Assembly: GCA_002398565.1 (NCBI GenBank)
Contig: DGZP01000018.1
Location: forward strand, 1 to 11,719
Source: Proteiniphilum sp. UBA4977
GTDB taxonomy: Bacteria > Bacteroidota > Bacteroidia > Bacteroidales > Dysgonomonadaceae
Direction of reading: 5' to 3'
Length of the DNA stretch: 11,719 nt
Position 1 is the stretch's first letter; each line of letters opens with the position of its first letter. Of the stretch, positions 1 through 8,378 are shown one piece after another. The notes beneath the pieces were generated by a model. That model had not been told where the DNA came from. It did not search any database and saw only the letters and a program-made list of their open reading frames with translations. Made by a program: the position numbers and the translations under genes.

Positions 1-184
1 CTAATTCAAATATTTAGAAAAATGATTTTGTTCTACAAGTTAAAATGATTTACAAATATATAAAATTAAAACGGCTAAAAAAAGTTTGCAAAACGACCAA
101 TAATTTTCCTCAAAAAGCAATCAAATTGCCTTTATTCGTTTCTCCCTTTTCAAGGGCAAAAAAACGCCACTAGTAAAATCGCAA
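1..184. other. AT-rich intergenic region downstream of tamL
   Basis: This stretch has no convincing open frame on either strand and is clearly richer in A and T than the genes beside it. It lies after the stop of the leftward tamL gene. It holds two short hairpins, one of which is terminator-like and is listed separately. There is a TTTGCAAA palindrome around 85-92, but no adjacent promoter spacing that I would trust. The neighbouring gene to the left lies outside the window. Confidence 0.6.
112..130 (-). terminator. Probable intrinsic terminator of the tamB-tamL operon
   Basis: Read on the minus strand, GCAAT-TTG-ATTGC forms a 5-bp stem (117-129) followed at once by five T residues. The A/T flanks can extend the stem past a single bulged base. 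It sits about 55 nt past the tamL stop codon, where a terminator of the leftward operon is expected. The stem is short and poor in GC, so strength is uncertain. No read-through or 3'-end data are available here. Confidence 0.45.
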
Positions 185-2482
185 TCAGAAAGGGTAGCCG
201 ATTGCAAAGTGAAAAGCAAAGTCCCGGCCAAAATCGGGTTTGAAAATTGTCCATCTCGACCCTTCGGGCAGTGCGGGGTTGTGGGCTTTCATACCGCCAT
301 CGATACGGATAATCAGAAAGTTCAGGTCAAAGCGGATACCCAGCCCGTAGGAAGCAGCCAGCTCCTTGTAGAAATTATTGAGGGAAAACAGGCCGCCCGG
401 CTGTTCACTGTATTCTTTGATCGTCCATATGTTGCCCGCATCCACAAATGCAGCCACCTCTATCAGTCGTGTGAACTTTCGCCGATACTCCACACTGAAA
501 TCCAGCTTGATGTCACCTACCCTGTGTCCGAAATCATGCCCCGTGGAGTCGCGACTGAAGGTGCCGGGCCCCAGTGTTCTTGTACTCCATCCCCTGACAC
601 TGTTGGCGCCACCGCCAAAATATCTTTTCTCGAACGGCAACACGGTTGAATTGCCGTAAGGATATGCCACGCCTACAGCAAAATGTGCAGCGATGGTGTT
701 TCTGTCGTTAAGTGTAAAAAGCGGAGCAATATCGAAGTCGCCCTTCACATACTCGGCATAGGGTAAACCGAAAAATTCTTCAATACCCTCTTTATTTTGT
801 TTGCCACCACCAAGACCGGTCACCACACGGGGAAGCCATCCTGCTACTTCAATTCCCGAACGGATACGGAATGGAATGCGGGGCATGCTTCCTCTGGAAA
901 TACGGTTGTAATTGGTAAAGGTAATATTATAGGTACTCCGCACAATCAACTGCTCATCGTAACTGTAACGCAGAATCGGATTGGCTTCCTCGCTCAGGTA
1001 TAATTCCTTGAACCGGTCGGAGGACCAGGGCATTCTCACGTAGGTAATACCTACCGGCTCAAGTACATTCAGGAGTTTCCACTCCATGGATGACCATTGA
1101 AAACGGCTCGACAAGTTAAAAAACTGACGCAGGTATTCGGGCCTTTTTTGAAAATTTATGCCAGCCGAGAATTCAGTGGAGGCAGAGGGCTGATCTCTCA
1201 ACTGCTTCATCAGCCAGGGTAATAACAGTTGCGGGACTGACAGGAACACTTCTCCCCCGTATTCATAATAACTGTTATCCAGAAAATCGAGACTGTCGGT
1301 AGCCCGGATAAACTCATAGGCAGCATTTAAACGCACGCGAAAAGTCTCCCCGCCCTTCAATATGTTGCGGTGTTCGTAGGTAAGGTTACTGGCCACCCCC
1401 AGGTCTCCGGCAGAATTGGTACCGTCCACTCCGAATTGCATATAATGTAAGTTACCCGGAAAGAGTGTGATCCTTGAATCGATCAGGTTTGAATCGTTGC
1501 GTACCACGGGTGTGAGATTGATGGCTGTCTGATTCACCGGCCCCATTCCGTTTAATGAAGAGTAGGTTCTCTCCACAATCCTGTCGGAGTAGAGCCTGCC
1601 GGGACGTACAAAAGTGTTGTAGTATACAGCCTGGGGAAGCAGGAACCGGTCTTTTTCGGATATTATCTGCAGATCCCGGTAGTAAACTGTATCCAGCTGG
1701 TTACTCCGGGTAGAATCCTGCAGAAGAGCTGCATCCACGCCATTGATGACAGTCACTTTTCCTATATTGTATTGTTTATGCAGGGTGGAGTCTGTGGGGT
1801 TATTCAGAGCCAGGGTCACGTCGGTCTGGTGATCGCCCACAGTCGTATCTGCCAGAAAATAAAAATTATCTTTCAGAAAATTATAATATCCTCTATTCCT
1901 CAGCGTGGTGGTCATACGTTCTCTCCCCAGTTCCAAAACAGACAAATCAAAGATATCTCCTGCCTTGATGATATCCAGCCTTTTCGATTCGTTCAGGATA
2001 TTGTGGATAGTGGTATCGGCAGAGCGGATGGTGTCCCTGAAGAAGCGAATCCGGTGGGGTTCATTTCCGGTCACATCAAAAGCAAGGCTTACTTTTTTAT
2101 CTTTTTTTTCCACGGTAGTGTCTACCTCCGCGTTCAAATAACCTTTGTTGTTGAGGTGTAGCCTGATCTGTTCGGCAGATATGACTGCGAGTTGTTCGTT
2201 GTACAACACGGGAGGTTCTCCATATTTGAGTAGCTGCCTGTTCATCCAGGTTGACTTGTCATTGGGTATGTTGTACATATGTAACTTCCATTTTCCGACA
2301 ATGGGTATGGATGAGTTGGGCCGCTGCCGGAGAAAAGGTTCGAGCTCCGGGGATCCTATTCCCTTTACGTCTGAATCTATTTTGACTTTATTGAGCAGAT
2401 AACTTCCATCCGGAACCTTTTTGGTCACGTCACATGCTGCAAACAAAAGCAGAAAGAGTATGGCAATCAGATATTTTTTCAT
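185..2482 (-). CDS. tamL: TamL: lipidated BamA/TamA-family outer-membrane barrel protein
   Basis: This 765-residue protein belongs to the Omp85 (BamA/TamA) superfamily. It should sit in the outer membrane and act with TamB in assembling or supplying the outer membrane. Seen: an N-terminal lipoprotein signal (MKK, a hydrophobic run, then FAAC with Cys17), a periplasmic part to about residue 340 that should hold POTRA-like domains, and a C-terminal barrel from about 345. The barrel has the Omp85 loop-6 motif as V629-R-G-W632 after a glycine-rich GGGANS. The chain ends in Phe, as barrel proteins usually do. Lipidated TamA-like proteins called TamL are known in Bacteroidota. The ATG start lies 3 nt after the tamB stop. 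It has a GAGGA Shine-Dalgarno-like sequence (2490-2494) 7 nt upstream, inside the end of tamB, so translational coupling is likely. A general surface-antigen annotation is the alternative, but the tamB neighbour favours TamL. Confidence 0.9.
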   Translation of the reverse strand: MKKYLIAILFLLLFAACDVTKKVPDGSYLLNKVKIDSDVKGIGSPELEPFLRQRPNSSIPIVGKWKLHMYNIPNDKSTWMNRQLLKYGEPPVLYNEQLAVISAEQIRLHLNNKGYLNAEVDTTVEKKDKKVSLAFDVTGNEPHRIRFFRDTIRSADTTIHNILNESKRLDIIKAGDIFDLSVLELGRERMTTTLRNRGYYNFLKDNFYFLADTTVGDHQTDVTLALNNPTDSTLHKQYNIGKVTVINGVDAALLQDSTRSNQLDTVYYRDLQIISEKDRFLLPQAVYYNTFVRPGRLYSDRIVERTYSSLNGMGPVNQTAINLTPVVRNDSNLIDSRITLFPGNLHYMQFGVDGTNSAGDLGVASNLTYEHRNILKGGETFRVRLNAAYEFIRATDSLDFLDNSYYEYGGEVFLSVPQLLLPWLMKQLRDQPSASTEFSAGINFQKRPEYLRQFFNLSSRFQWSSMEWKLLNVLEPVGITYVRMPWSSDRFKELYLSEEANPILRYSYDEQLIVRSTYNITFTNYNRISRGSMPRIPFRIRSGIEVAGWLPRVVTGLGGGKQNKEGIEEFFGLPYAEYVKGDFDIAPLFTLNDRNTIAAHFAVGVAYPYGNSTVLPFEKRYFGGGANSVRGWSTRTLGPGTFSRDSTGHDFGHRVGDIKLDFSVEYRRKFTRLIEVAAFVDAGNIWTIKEYSEQPGGLFSLNNFYKELAASYGLGIRFDLNFLIIRIDGGMKAHNPALPEGSRWTIFKPDFGRDFAFHFAIGYPF

Positions 2483-2485
2483 CCG

Positions 2486-5400
2486 CTATTCCTCATTTTT
2501 TGGCTTGGTAAACCTGAAGTTAAAAAGCTTCCTGAATGATTTCGCCTCCTTTGTTACCACCACCCCCACGCCCTGGGTTGTGGGATTTCGGCGATAGAAC
2601 CGTTCATTTGCCCTATTGAAGGCACGCAACATCAACCAGTTATTGATGTCATATTCCATCTCAAACTCTCCCATAAAGGCTTGCTGGCCAGCCAACATGC
2701 TGTTGTCGCCATAACTCAGGTTGGTGGTTATGCGCAAACGGTCGTTAAATAAACGGGTGGAGACATCAAGTCCCATCCTCACATTTTCAAAGGTTCCATC
2801 TACCGACTCCAGGTTGGTACTTACAGACCAGTTATCCTTTAATGCACTGGCAAAGAGGGCATCCAATCCACGCGACAAGGTGTTGGAGGCAAATTTGGTG
2901 AATACCGATGAGCCGAAGTTCAAATCGGGGGAACCTTCCGACGGGATAAAACTCCCGGTAGTTGCCAGATAGGCAAACTGTAAAATCTTAGTCTCCTCAT
3001 TGTTTATGAAACTGTTCACCCGTTGCTGTATGTCGTTGGAACTTTCAGGCAGTTCAATATCGTACTGCAAATCCATGGCTTCGAGATCGCCTCTGATCTG
3101 CAACAGTGCATTTACCGGCACACGTGTGTTGGCCAGCTCCGTGGTAAAAGTGGGACTGAGGGCGACCAGATCGGCTCTGACCGGAAGATAGGCCGTGATA
3201 TTGAACTGTGTGTTCATGGGATCTCCTTCCATGGTGAGCCTGCTGCCTTCGCGGATATTAAAGTCGATGGTTCGCAGATTCTGCAGGTTATAATGAAATT
3301 TTCCGCTGTTGATCACATAATCTCCGTATAAACGTACGGAAGGGGTAGATTTTGAGTTAAAACTGACATTCAGTTCTCCTTCACCGCTCGCTTCAAGTGC
3401 ATTGCCGGTGGTGGGGTCCAGCAGTACCCCCGCTTTGAGTAAAGGATTCAGGTTTACGGTCATATTCATCACGATGGGAATACCCGACTTAGTCCGGGTG
3501 TTGGTCTCCGTAAACTCATCCTCCTTCTTGCGGAGGAAGGCCAGGGTGTCTTCCTGCGGGGTGTTGATATAAACCACACCGCTGTACTCGGTAGCCCTGG
3601 CTGTTTGTGGAATCATTACCATCACTTCCGACTGACTCTGTGTGAACAGATTGCCATTGCCAAAGATTCCGTTGGGTGAACCCGTCACCTGCAGATTACC
3701 CGATAGACGCAGGTTTCCATATACCATCAGGTCGGTACGTTCCTTATTGTTAAGCAACATGAAATCGTTTAGTCGGATTGATGCATTATATACCATTCTT
3801 CCGAAGTTACTATGCGAAAGTCTCACATTAAGATTCGCCGTGTTATTATTCTGATCGCGTATAATAAGGTTTTCCAAACCCACGTTGTCTTTTCTTATTT
3901 CAATGGTATCTGACACATAGTAGGTAACATTGGTATAAGTCACTTTCATTACTCCTTCTTCAATTCCCAGCCATCCTTCCGTCACCGGCTCAGACAACTT
4001 TCCGGTGATATGAATGTTTGAGTTCAGACGTCCGGAGAGCTGGCTGAAGGTACTGACAGTGAAGGGTTGAATGGCATTCAGGTCGAATTCATCGACGAGG
4101 AAATTCACATCCAGGGAGCGGTGGCTGTTGTCGCCGGTAGGGATAAATCCCTGAATAGCCAGATTACGTCTCCCCTTGTGGGTAAGATAAGCATTCAGAT
4201 CCAGTCCGGAATAGAGATTATCCCAGTTTCCTTCGATATTCAGTGTACCAATGCTGTCGTTATTTACCGTGATGTGATCGATACGAAGATCCTCTGTTCG
4301 TATCAACGGGTTATCGAGGGCCTGTCTTATATAAATATCCCCGTTGATGGACCCGGCAAAGTCAGCGACATTGAAGGCCGCCAGAATATTGGCCAGTTCG
4401 GTATTATTGAAATAAATACGAACGTTGTCAGCTTCACTCCGGGAAGCAACACCATCGATACCGAGCAGAAGCATATTCTTTTCCTGCAGTCCGAAGTTAC
4501 TGATGGTAATGTGATCCTTACGGTAGGCAATGGCTGCGTCATTAAACTTTATTTCCTTATCATTGAATAGAATGGTCGTAGGATGAATATGGATATCTGC
4601 GGCGAGCGGCATATCGCCTTCACGCAGGAATCCTGCCGTGACAAGAATCTCTCCGTTGGATTTTGTATTGCTTTGGCGCAAATCATATGAAACTATGTTT
4701 CTTACCGAATCCCCTGAAGCGTTGCTGTTCAGGCGGGCGTTGACAAACCCGTTATTCTGGACCAGATAGGTATTTACATTTAATCCCATGCCGGCAGGAA
4801 TACCACTCTGCAGCTCCGCCCTCGTCTCGCGCAAGTCATTATTGCCCACCATAAGTCGTGGAATATGTGCTTTCAACTGAAAAGCGCCATCATTCGTCAT
4901 TTGCACATTGCCACTTATGGTAGCCTGTTCCACATTATAAAATGGTAGGGAGAAAGCATAAGAAATATCTTCCGTATTTTTCAGCAGAATATTAAAACGG
5001 AAGTCATTGATTCCCGGAGCGGGTTCATCCTCTTCATTCAGGGGTATTACGGAAGGCAGGTGATGATGTAATGCCTGTTTCATTTCTTTTCCGATCGTGG
5101 AGAAATAATAATCGCCTTGCATCTCCGCTTCCAGAAATGAAGACATGATCTGCAATTTTTTTCCCTCTACCGAATCTGTCAATGCCTGAAGATAGATGGC
5201 CCCAGGATTATAAATAAAGTTACTGTCCGCCAATGAGATGTTGTCGGCCACCAGGGTACCGGCCATATTGTCGATGGTGGTACCGGCCAACTCAGCATCG
5301 ATCCGGAGGCTTACATATGGATTCTTCCAGTCCGACATCATCAGGAAAGGTTTCAATTCAAGCCGTTCGATATCTCCATTCACCACAAAGCGCATCTCTT

Positions 5401-6919
5401 CTCCAAAAGTCACATCTCCATTCAGATCAAACCTGTTTTTTTCCGTTTTACTTTGGATGTTCGCCGTCACATTGTCGCCACTGTAGATGCCATTAAAATT
5501 GAGATCCTGATAATGATACCCGTGGTAGACTATCGATTCTACGCTTCCATCGGCAGTAACCGTGACTCCTTTATCCTTCAGGATGGAAACCTTCGTATTG
5601 GCACTCAGTGTGGCATTGCCCACACCCGGACCCTCGCCAATTATACTGGCCACCTCCATGTTGTGGGCACGTACGGGTCCCTCGAATTCCATTTGCTGAA
5701 ATTTGTTTCTTATTCGTCCCGTACCGTTCAGCGAAACAGTACCCTGTGCTGTATTCACCGTACCGTCATACCTGAAATTAGTGAGTTTTCCGCGTGCCTT
5801 CATCTGCAAATAGAGATCACCCATGTTCAGTAATTGAATGGGTGACTGATATACGAAGGCACCCACACGGATAAAATCCTGCAGATCTTCCTGTGAAACT
5901 CTCAGTTGTCGGACATCTGCCTCCAGGTCGCTATTATCGAGGTTACTATAATCGGATATCTTTCCGGAAAGGCTGATTTTCGTATCGGAACCGTATTGAA
6001 ATCCGAGGTTGTGAAGTGTGGCCTGCGGCAATTTCCCCTCCACTTCCGCGTTGAAGGAGATGGGTTTATTCAGGTGAGCAAAACGGGACGTAAAAATAGA
6101 AATATCGTTCGGGTCTATGACATCACTCCCCGCTTTCAGATAGAATTCCTTTGTCGCCCTGTCATAGCGGGCATCGGCCACTCTGATTTCTGAACGATTC
6201 AGGGTAAGGGTCAGTTTATCACTTGTAATCTGTGTTTCCTCAGTTTTAGCGCTGGCTTTCAGATCATACAGCGTAAGCCCGGCATAACGCTCCCTAAAAC
6301 TCAGCAGGCTTATATCGGCCTGCATATCCTCGATACTCAGGAAGTCGAGTTTCCCTTTGAAATTCAGATTATGTATGTCGAAATGTGAGACATTAAACTG
6401 TCCCGGCGTCCGAGACACGGTATCGATGTTGTATTGCAGTCTCCCATTCTTTAAAATCACTTCGTTTGCTGTAATGCGCCAGACCGCTTTCTTCTTCACC
6501 ATTGTGGTATCTTTCTCTTTGGCAAAAGCATCAATCAGGAACTGAAAGTTGAAAGGATCCTCGGGAGAATTACGATGCACCTGGGCCAAAAAGTTTTCCA
6601 GGCTCACCTTCTCCACTGACACCTTGTTCCTGAGAAGATCCATGGCATGGATACGGACAGCCATTCTGTCAATATATGCCAGAGTATCCTGTTGCTGATC
6701 TTCGAGGTATATTCCATTTAGTTCGAGGGTATTGAATAAACGAAAACGGATACCTCCGAGGGAAGCTTCGGTCTTGATTACTGGTTTTATCTTTTCGAGT
6801 GCAAGGTCGGCAGCTCTCTTTTGCACGGCAGGAATGCTGAAACCAATGAAAAGTATAATATTTAACAATATGATACTTCCCACAATGATAGCGAGTATAC
6901 GGGTAATCTTTGCAATCAA
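2486..6919 (-). CDS. tamB: TamB-family translocation and assembly module protein (DUF490)
   Basis: This 1477-residue protein fits TamB: an inner-membrane-anchored, periplasm-spanning beta-rich protein that partners TamA/TamL. AsmA/TamB-like proteins are also linked to lipid transport to the outer membrane. Seen: one hydrophobic N-terminal segment (about residues 6-30), then over 1,300 residues of repetitive short beta-strand sequence with motifs such as GxLxxxxF and no further membrane segments. The C-terminal 400 or so residues match the TamB domain style (G-N-L-x-V-T-G-S-P, LPESSNDIQQRVNSF, LSYGDNS). The length is similar to other Bacteroidota TamB proteins. The start is unusual: the frame opens with TTG at 6919, a TGA lies four codons upstream, and no in-frame ATG occurs until after the membrane anchor (near residue 86). 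TTG (or a rare ATT at 6925) is therefore the only start that keeps the anchor. tamL follows after 3 nt. Confidence 0.9.
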   Translation of the reverse strand: MIAKITRILAIIVGSIILLNIILFIGFSIPAVQKRAADLALEKIKPVIKTEASLGGIRFRLFNTLELNGIYLEDQQQDTLAYIDRMAVRIHAMDLLRNKVSVEKVSLENFLAQVHRNSPEDPFNFQFLIDAFAKEKDTTMVKKKAVWRITANEVILKNGRLQYNIDTVSRTPGQFNVSHFDIHNLNFKGKLDFLSIEDMQADISLLSFRERYAGLTLYDLKASAKTEETQITSDKLTLTLNRSEIRVADARYDRATKEFYLKAGSDVIDPNDISIFTSRFAHLNKPISFNAEVEGKLPQATLHNLGFQYGSDTKISLSGKISDYSNLDNSDLEADVRQLRVSQEDLQDFIRVGAFVYQSPIQLLNMGDLYLQMKARGKLTNFRYDGTVNTAQGTVSLNGTGRIRNKFQQMEFEGPVRAHNMEVASIIGEGPGVGNATLSANTKVSILKDKGVTVTADGSVESIVYHGYHYQDLNFNGIYSGDNVTANIQSKTEKNRFDLNGDVTFGEEMRFVVNGDIERLELKPFLMMSDWKNPYVSLRIDAELAGTTIDNMAGTLVADNISLADSNFIYNPGAIYLQALTDSVEGKKLQIMSSFLEAEMQGDYYFSTIGKEMKQALHHHLPSVIPLNEEDEPAPGINDFRFNILLKNTEDISYAFSLPFYNVEQATISGNVQMTNDGAFQLKAHIPRLMVGNNDLRETRAELQSGIPAGMGLNVNTYLVQNNGFVNARLNSNASGDSVRNIVSYDLRQSNTKSNGEILVTAGFLREGDMPLAADIHIHPTTILFNDKEIKFNDAAIAYRKDHITISNFGLQEKNMLLLGIDGVASRSEADNVRIYFNNTELANILAAFNVADFAGSINGDIYIRQALDNPLIRTEDLRIDHITVNNDSIGTLNIEGNWDNLYSGLDLNAYLTHKGRRNLAIQGFIPTGDNSHRSLDVNFLVDEFDLNAIQPFTVSTFSQLSGRLNSNIHITGKLSEPVTEGWLGIEEGVMKVTYTNVTYYVSDTIEIRKDNVGLENLIIRDQNNNTANLNVRLSHSNFGRMVYNASIRLNDFMLLNNKERTDLMVYGNLRLSGNLQVTGSPNGIFGNGNLFTQSQSEVMVMIPQTARATEYSGVVYINTPQEDTLAFLRKKEDEFTETNTRTKSGIPIVMNMTVNLNPLLKAGVLLDPTTGNALEASGEGELNVSFNSKSTPSVRLYGDYVINSGKFHYNLQNLRTIDFNIREGSRLTMEGDPMNTQFNITAYLPVRADLVALSPTFTTELANTRVPVNALLQIRGDLEAMDLQYDIELPESSNDIQQRVNSFINNEETKILQFAYLATTGSFIPSEGSPDLNFGSSVFTKFASNTLSRGLDALFASALKDNWSVSTNLESVDGTFENVRMGLDVSTRLFNDRLRITTNLSYGDNSMLAGQQAFMGEFEMEYDINNWLMLRAFNRANERFYRRNPTTQGVGVVVTKEAKSFRKLFNFRFTKPKNEE
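2490..2494 (-). promoter_or_regulatory. Shine-Dalgarno-like site for tamL inside the tamB 3' end
   Basis: GAGGA on the minus strand is separated from the tamL ATG by 7 nt and overlaps the last codons of tamB. Most other genes in this window lack such a site, which is usual in Bacteroidota. Its presence here fits re-initiation by ribosomes finishing tamB. The functional claim is inference. Confidence 0.4.
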
Positions 6920-7028
6920 ATTAATGAATCAAAAACAAGTAAATGATCATAACTTTTTCAACAATGCAATATTACAAAAAAAGGAGGAATGGCTTTGGCT
7001 CAGCTTCCATTTTAACCAAAAAATAAGG
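6920..7028 (-). other. queA-tamB intergenic region with weak terminator-like element
   Basis: This 109-nt leader lies between the queA stop and the tamB start. On the minus strand an imperfect inverted repeat (AATGG ... CCATT, about 6992-7015) is followed by CCTCC and then seven T residues (6976-6982). It resembles a weak terminator or attenuator after queA. I found no good TAnnTTTG box for tamB here, only a near match overlapping the start codon. tamB may therefore be read from the queA promoter or from a promoter I cannot recognise. Confidence 0.3.
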
Positions 7029-8264
7029 TTATTTGGGCTTTTTCCACAATAACGAACTGTCGCCATAACTCAAGAACCGGTAATCGTGATGTAGCGCATA
7101 ATCGTAAATTCTTTTCCAGTCGTTACCCACGAAGGCGGCAATAAGCAACAGCAACGTGCTCTGAGGTTGATGGAAATTTGTAATGATCGCATCAGCGTAA
7201 TGAAAGTGATAACCCGGCACGATGATGATCTGCGTATCAGTAATCAGCCTGTCTTGTTTTTGTCTGTCGAGATAGACAAGTATATTTTGAAGCGCCCGCG
7301 TGGGAGAAATAGAGTCACCGGCCTCATCGTAAGGCTCCCACTGCTTCACGCTCAGTTCCTGTGCAGAGGCTTCGGGATGGAGATGTAGCTTCCTCCCGAT
7401 ATAATACAGACTCTCCACGGTACGCAGGGAGGTGGTACCCACCACAATTAGTTTGCCCTGATTATTCAGCAGTTTCTCTACTGTCTTCCGTTCTACGGTG
7501 ATGAATTCGGTGTGCATGGTATGACCGGTGATTATATTTGATTTCACCGGCCGGAATGTGCCGGCACCCACGTGCAATGTCACTTCAGCCGTAGCAATTC
7601 CTTTTTTTTGGAGTTGTTCCATTACATTGGGCGTAAAATGGAGTCCTGCAGTAGGTGCAGCTACTGAGCCCTCAATGCGGGAATAGACGGTTTGGTATGT
7701 TTCATCGTCACTCGCTTCTGAGGGGCGATTGAGATAGGGAGGAACGGGTAGTTTTCCGGCAAGCTCCAGCAGTTCGGAGAAAGTAAGTCCGTCCCGGTTC
7801 CATGAGAAGAGGACAATCCACTCCCCGTCCTTTGCTTCCTTCTTCTCTGCCTTTAACGTGCACACTTCGCCGTCGCAGGTCACCTCCATAAACAAGGCCT
7901 CCTCTTTCCATTTTTTGGCATTACCGATCATGCAGTGCCATGAACATTGCTGTCGTTGTTGAAAGTTCAGTGCATAATCTGCAGGTGCGTGAGGTGAAAG
8001 ACAAAATATCTCTATCTGTGCTCCTGTTTCCTTATAAAAAAGCAGGCGGGCATGGATCACACGGGTATTGTTGAAGAGAAGCAGGCTCTCTTGGGGCAGC
8101 AAGGCCGGCAATTCATTGAATGTACAGGAAGACAGTTGTGCATTCCGATAGAGCAACAACTTTGATGTGTCCCTTTGAGAAAGAGGATATCTGGCAATTT
8201 TATCGTCGGGGAGATCGTAGTTGAAATGGGATATTTGCAATTCCCCGATCTGGTACTTTTTCAT
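7029..8264 (-). CDS. queA: S-adenosylmethionine:tRNA ribosyltransferase-isomerase (QueA), long form
   Basis: QueA transfers and isomerises the ribosyl part of SAM onto preQ1 in tRNA (position 34 of GUN-anticodon tRNAs), giving epoxyqueuosine. It is cytoplasmic. Seen: family motifs in order, namely YDLPDDKIARYP (16-27), FNNTRVIHARL (64-74), GSVAAPTAGLHF (199-210), TLHVGAGTFRPV (229-240), VGTTSLRTVES (275-285), ITNFHQPQSTLLLL (361-374) and YRFLSYGDSSLL (395-406). At 411 residues it is longer than the usual 340-360. The extra length lies mainly between residues 286 and 345 (containing WEPYDEAGDSISP), where typical QueA has a shorter linker. From memory, Bacteroidota often carry both a short and a long QueA, and this would be the long one. 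The core motifs look intact, so I expect an active enzyme, but which paralogue acts in queuosine synthesis is not shown. The ATG start lies just upstream of the first motif and 44 nt or so from a predicted transcription start. Confidence 0.9.
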   Translation of the reverse strand: MKKYQIGELQISHFNYDLPDDKIARYPLSQRDTSKLLLYRNAQLSSCTFNELPALLPQESLLLFNNTRVIHARLLFYKETGAQIEIFCLSPHAPADYALNFQQRQQCSWHCMIGNAKKWKEEALFMEVTCDGEVCTLKAEKKEAKDGEWIVLFSWNRDGLTFSELLELAGKLPVPPYLNRPSEASDDETYQTVYSRIEGSVAAPTAGLHFTPNVMEQLQKKGIATAEVTLHVGAGTFRPVKSNIITGHTMHTEFITVERKTVEKLLNNQGKLIVVGTTSLRTVESLYYIGRKLHLHPEASAQELSVKQWEPYDEAGDSISPTRALQNILVYLDRQKQDRLITDTQIIIVPGYHFHYADAIITNFHQPQSTLLLLIAAFVGNDWKRIYDYALHHDYRFLSYGDSSLLWKKPK

Positions 8265-8271
8265 TTTTTAC

Positions 8272-8286
8272 AATCGTAAAACGATT
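8272..8286 (-). promoter_or_regulatory. Hairpin in the queA 5' leader
   Basis: A perfect inverted repeat, AATCGT-TTT-ACGATT on the minus strand, forms a 6-bp stem with a 3-nt loop. It ends 7 nt upstream of the queA ATG and lies within the predicted leader, so it could affect initiation or mRNA stability. It lacks the features of a preQ1 riboswitch. On the plus strand the same hairpin runs into a short T tract, so a stop for leftover upstream transcription is also possible. Confidence 0.35.
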
Positions 8287-8315
8287 TTTCGTAGTTATTT
8301 AATGCATTTATTCCG

Positions 8316-8347
8316 CAAAAATAGTCAACTTTGCAACAGGTAACAAA
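8316..8347 (-). promoter_or_regulatory. Predicted Bacteroidota-type promoter of queA
   Basis: On the minus strand TATTTTTG (8323 to 8316) matches the Bacteroidota -7 consensus TAnnTTTG exactly and is followed by C. TTTG (8347 to 8344) lies 20 nt upstream, in the range expected for the -33 element. This predicts a start near 8308 and a leader of about 45 nt. The promoter overlaps the leader of the divergent Smr gene. Confidence 0.55.
8326..8333 (+). promoter_or_regulatory. Weak predicted -7 box for the Smr-domain gene
   Basis: CAACTTTG matches TAnnTTTG at all but the first base and is followed by C. There is no clear TTTG at the -33 position, only T-rich sequence around 8298-8310. Its place, about 45 nt before the chosen ATG, fits a promoter for the plus-strand Smr-lipoprotein pair. 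It lies 2 nt from the queA -7 box on the other strand. Confidence 0.35.
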
Positions 8348-8378
8348 AATAAAACTACTGAAAAGAGACCCAAAGAGC

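Noticed and set aside
144..156. CCCTT-TTC-AAGGG hairpin downstream of tamL
   Set aside because: On the minus strand the T tract lies before the stem, and on the plus strand A residues follow, so it does not fit an intrinsic terminator.
209..649. 146-codon open frame opposite the tamL barrel region
   Set aside because: It is antisense to the conserved barrel with its VRGW motif and resembles no protein family.
4067..4570. 167-codon open frame on the plus strand opposite tamB
   Set aside because: It lies wholly within the antisense of tamB, whose protein has clear family features. It has no recognisable domain or promoter.
8265..8330. preQ1 riboswitch upstream of queA
   Set aside because: Only a simple hairpin is present; I see no preQ1-type pseudoknot or conserved C/A-rich loop.
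8331..8378. Earlier TTG start for the Smr-domain gene
   Set aside because: The TTG overlaps the predicted -7 box and adds 16 residues outside the conserved GDKVRFLN start.
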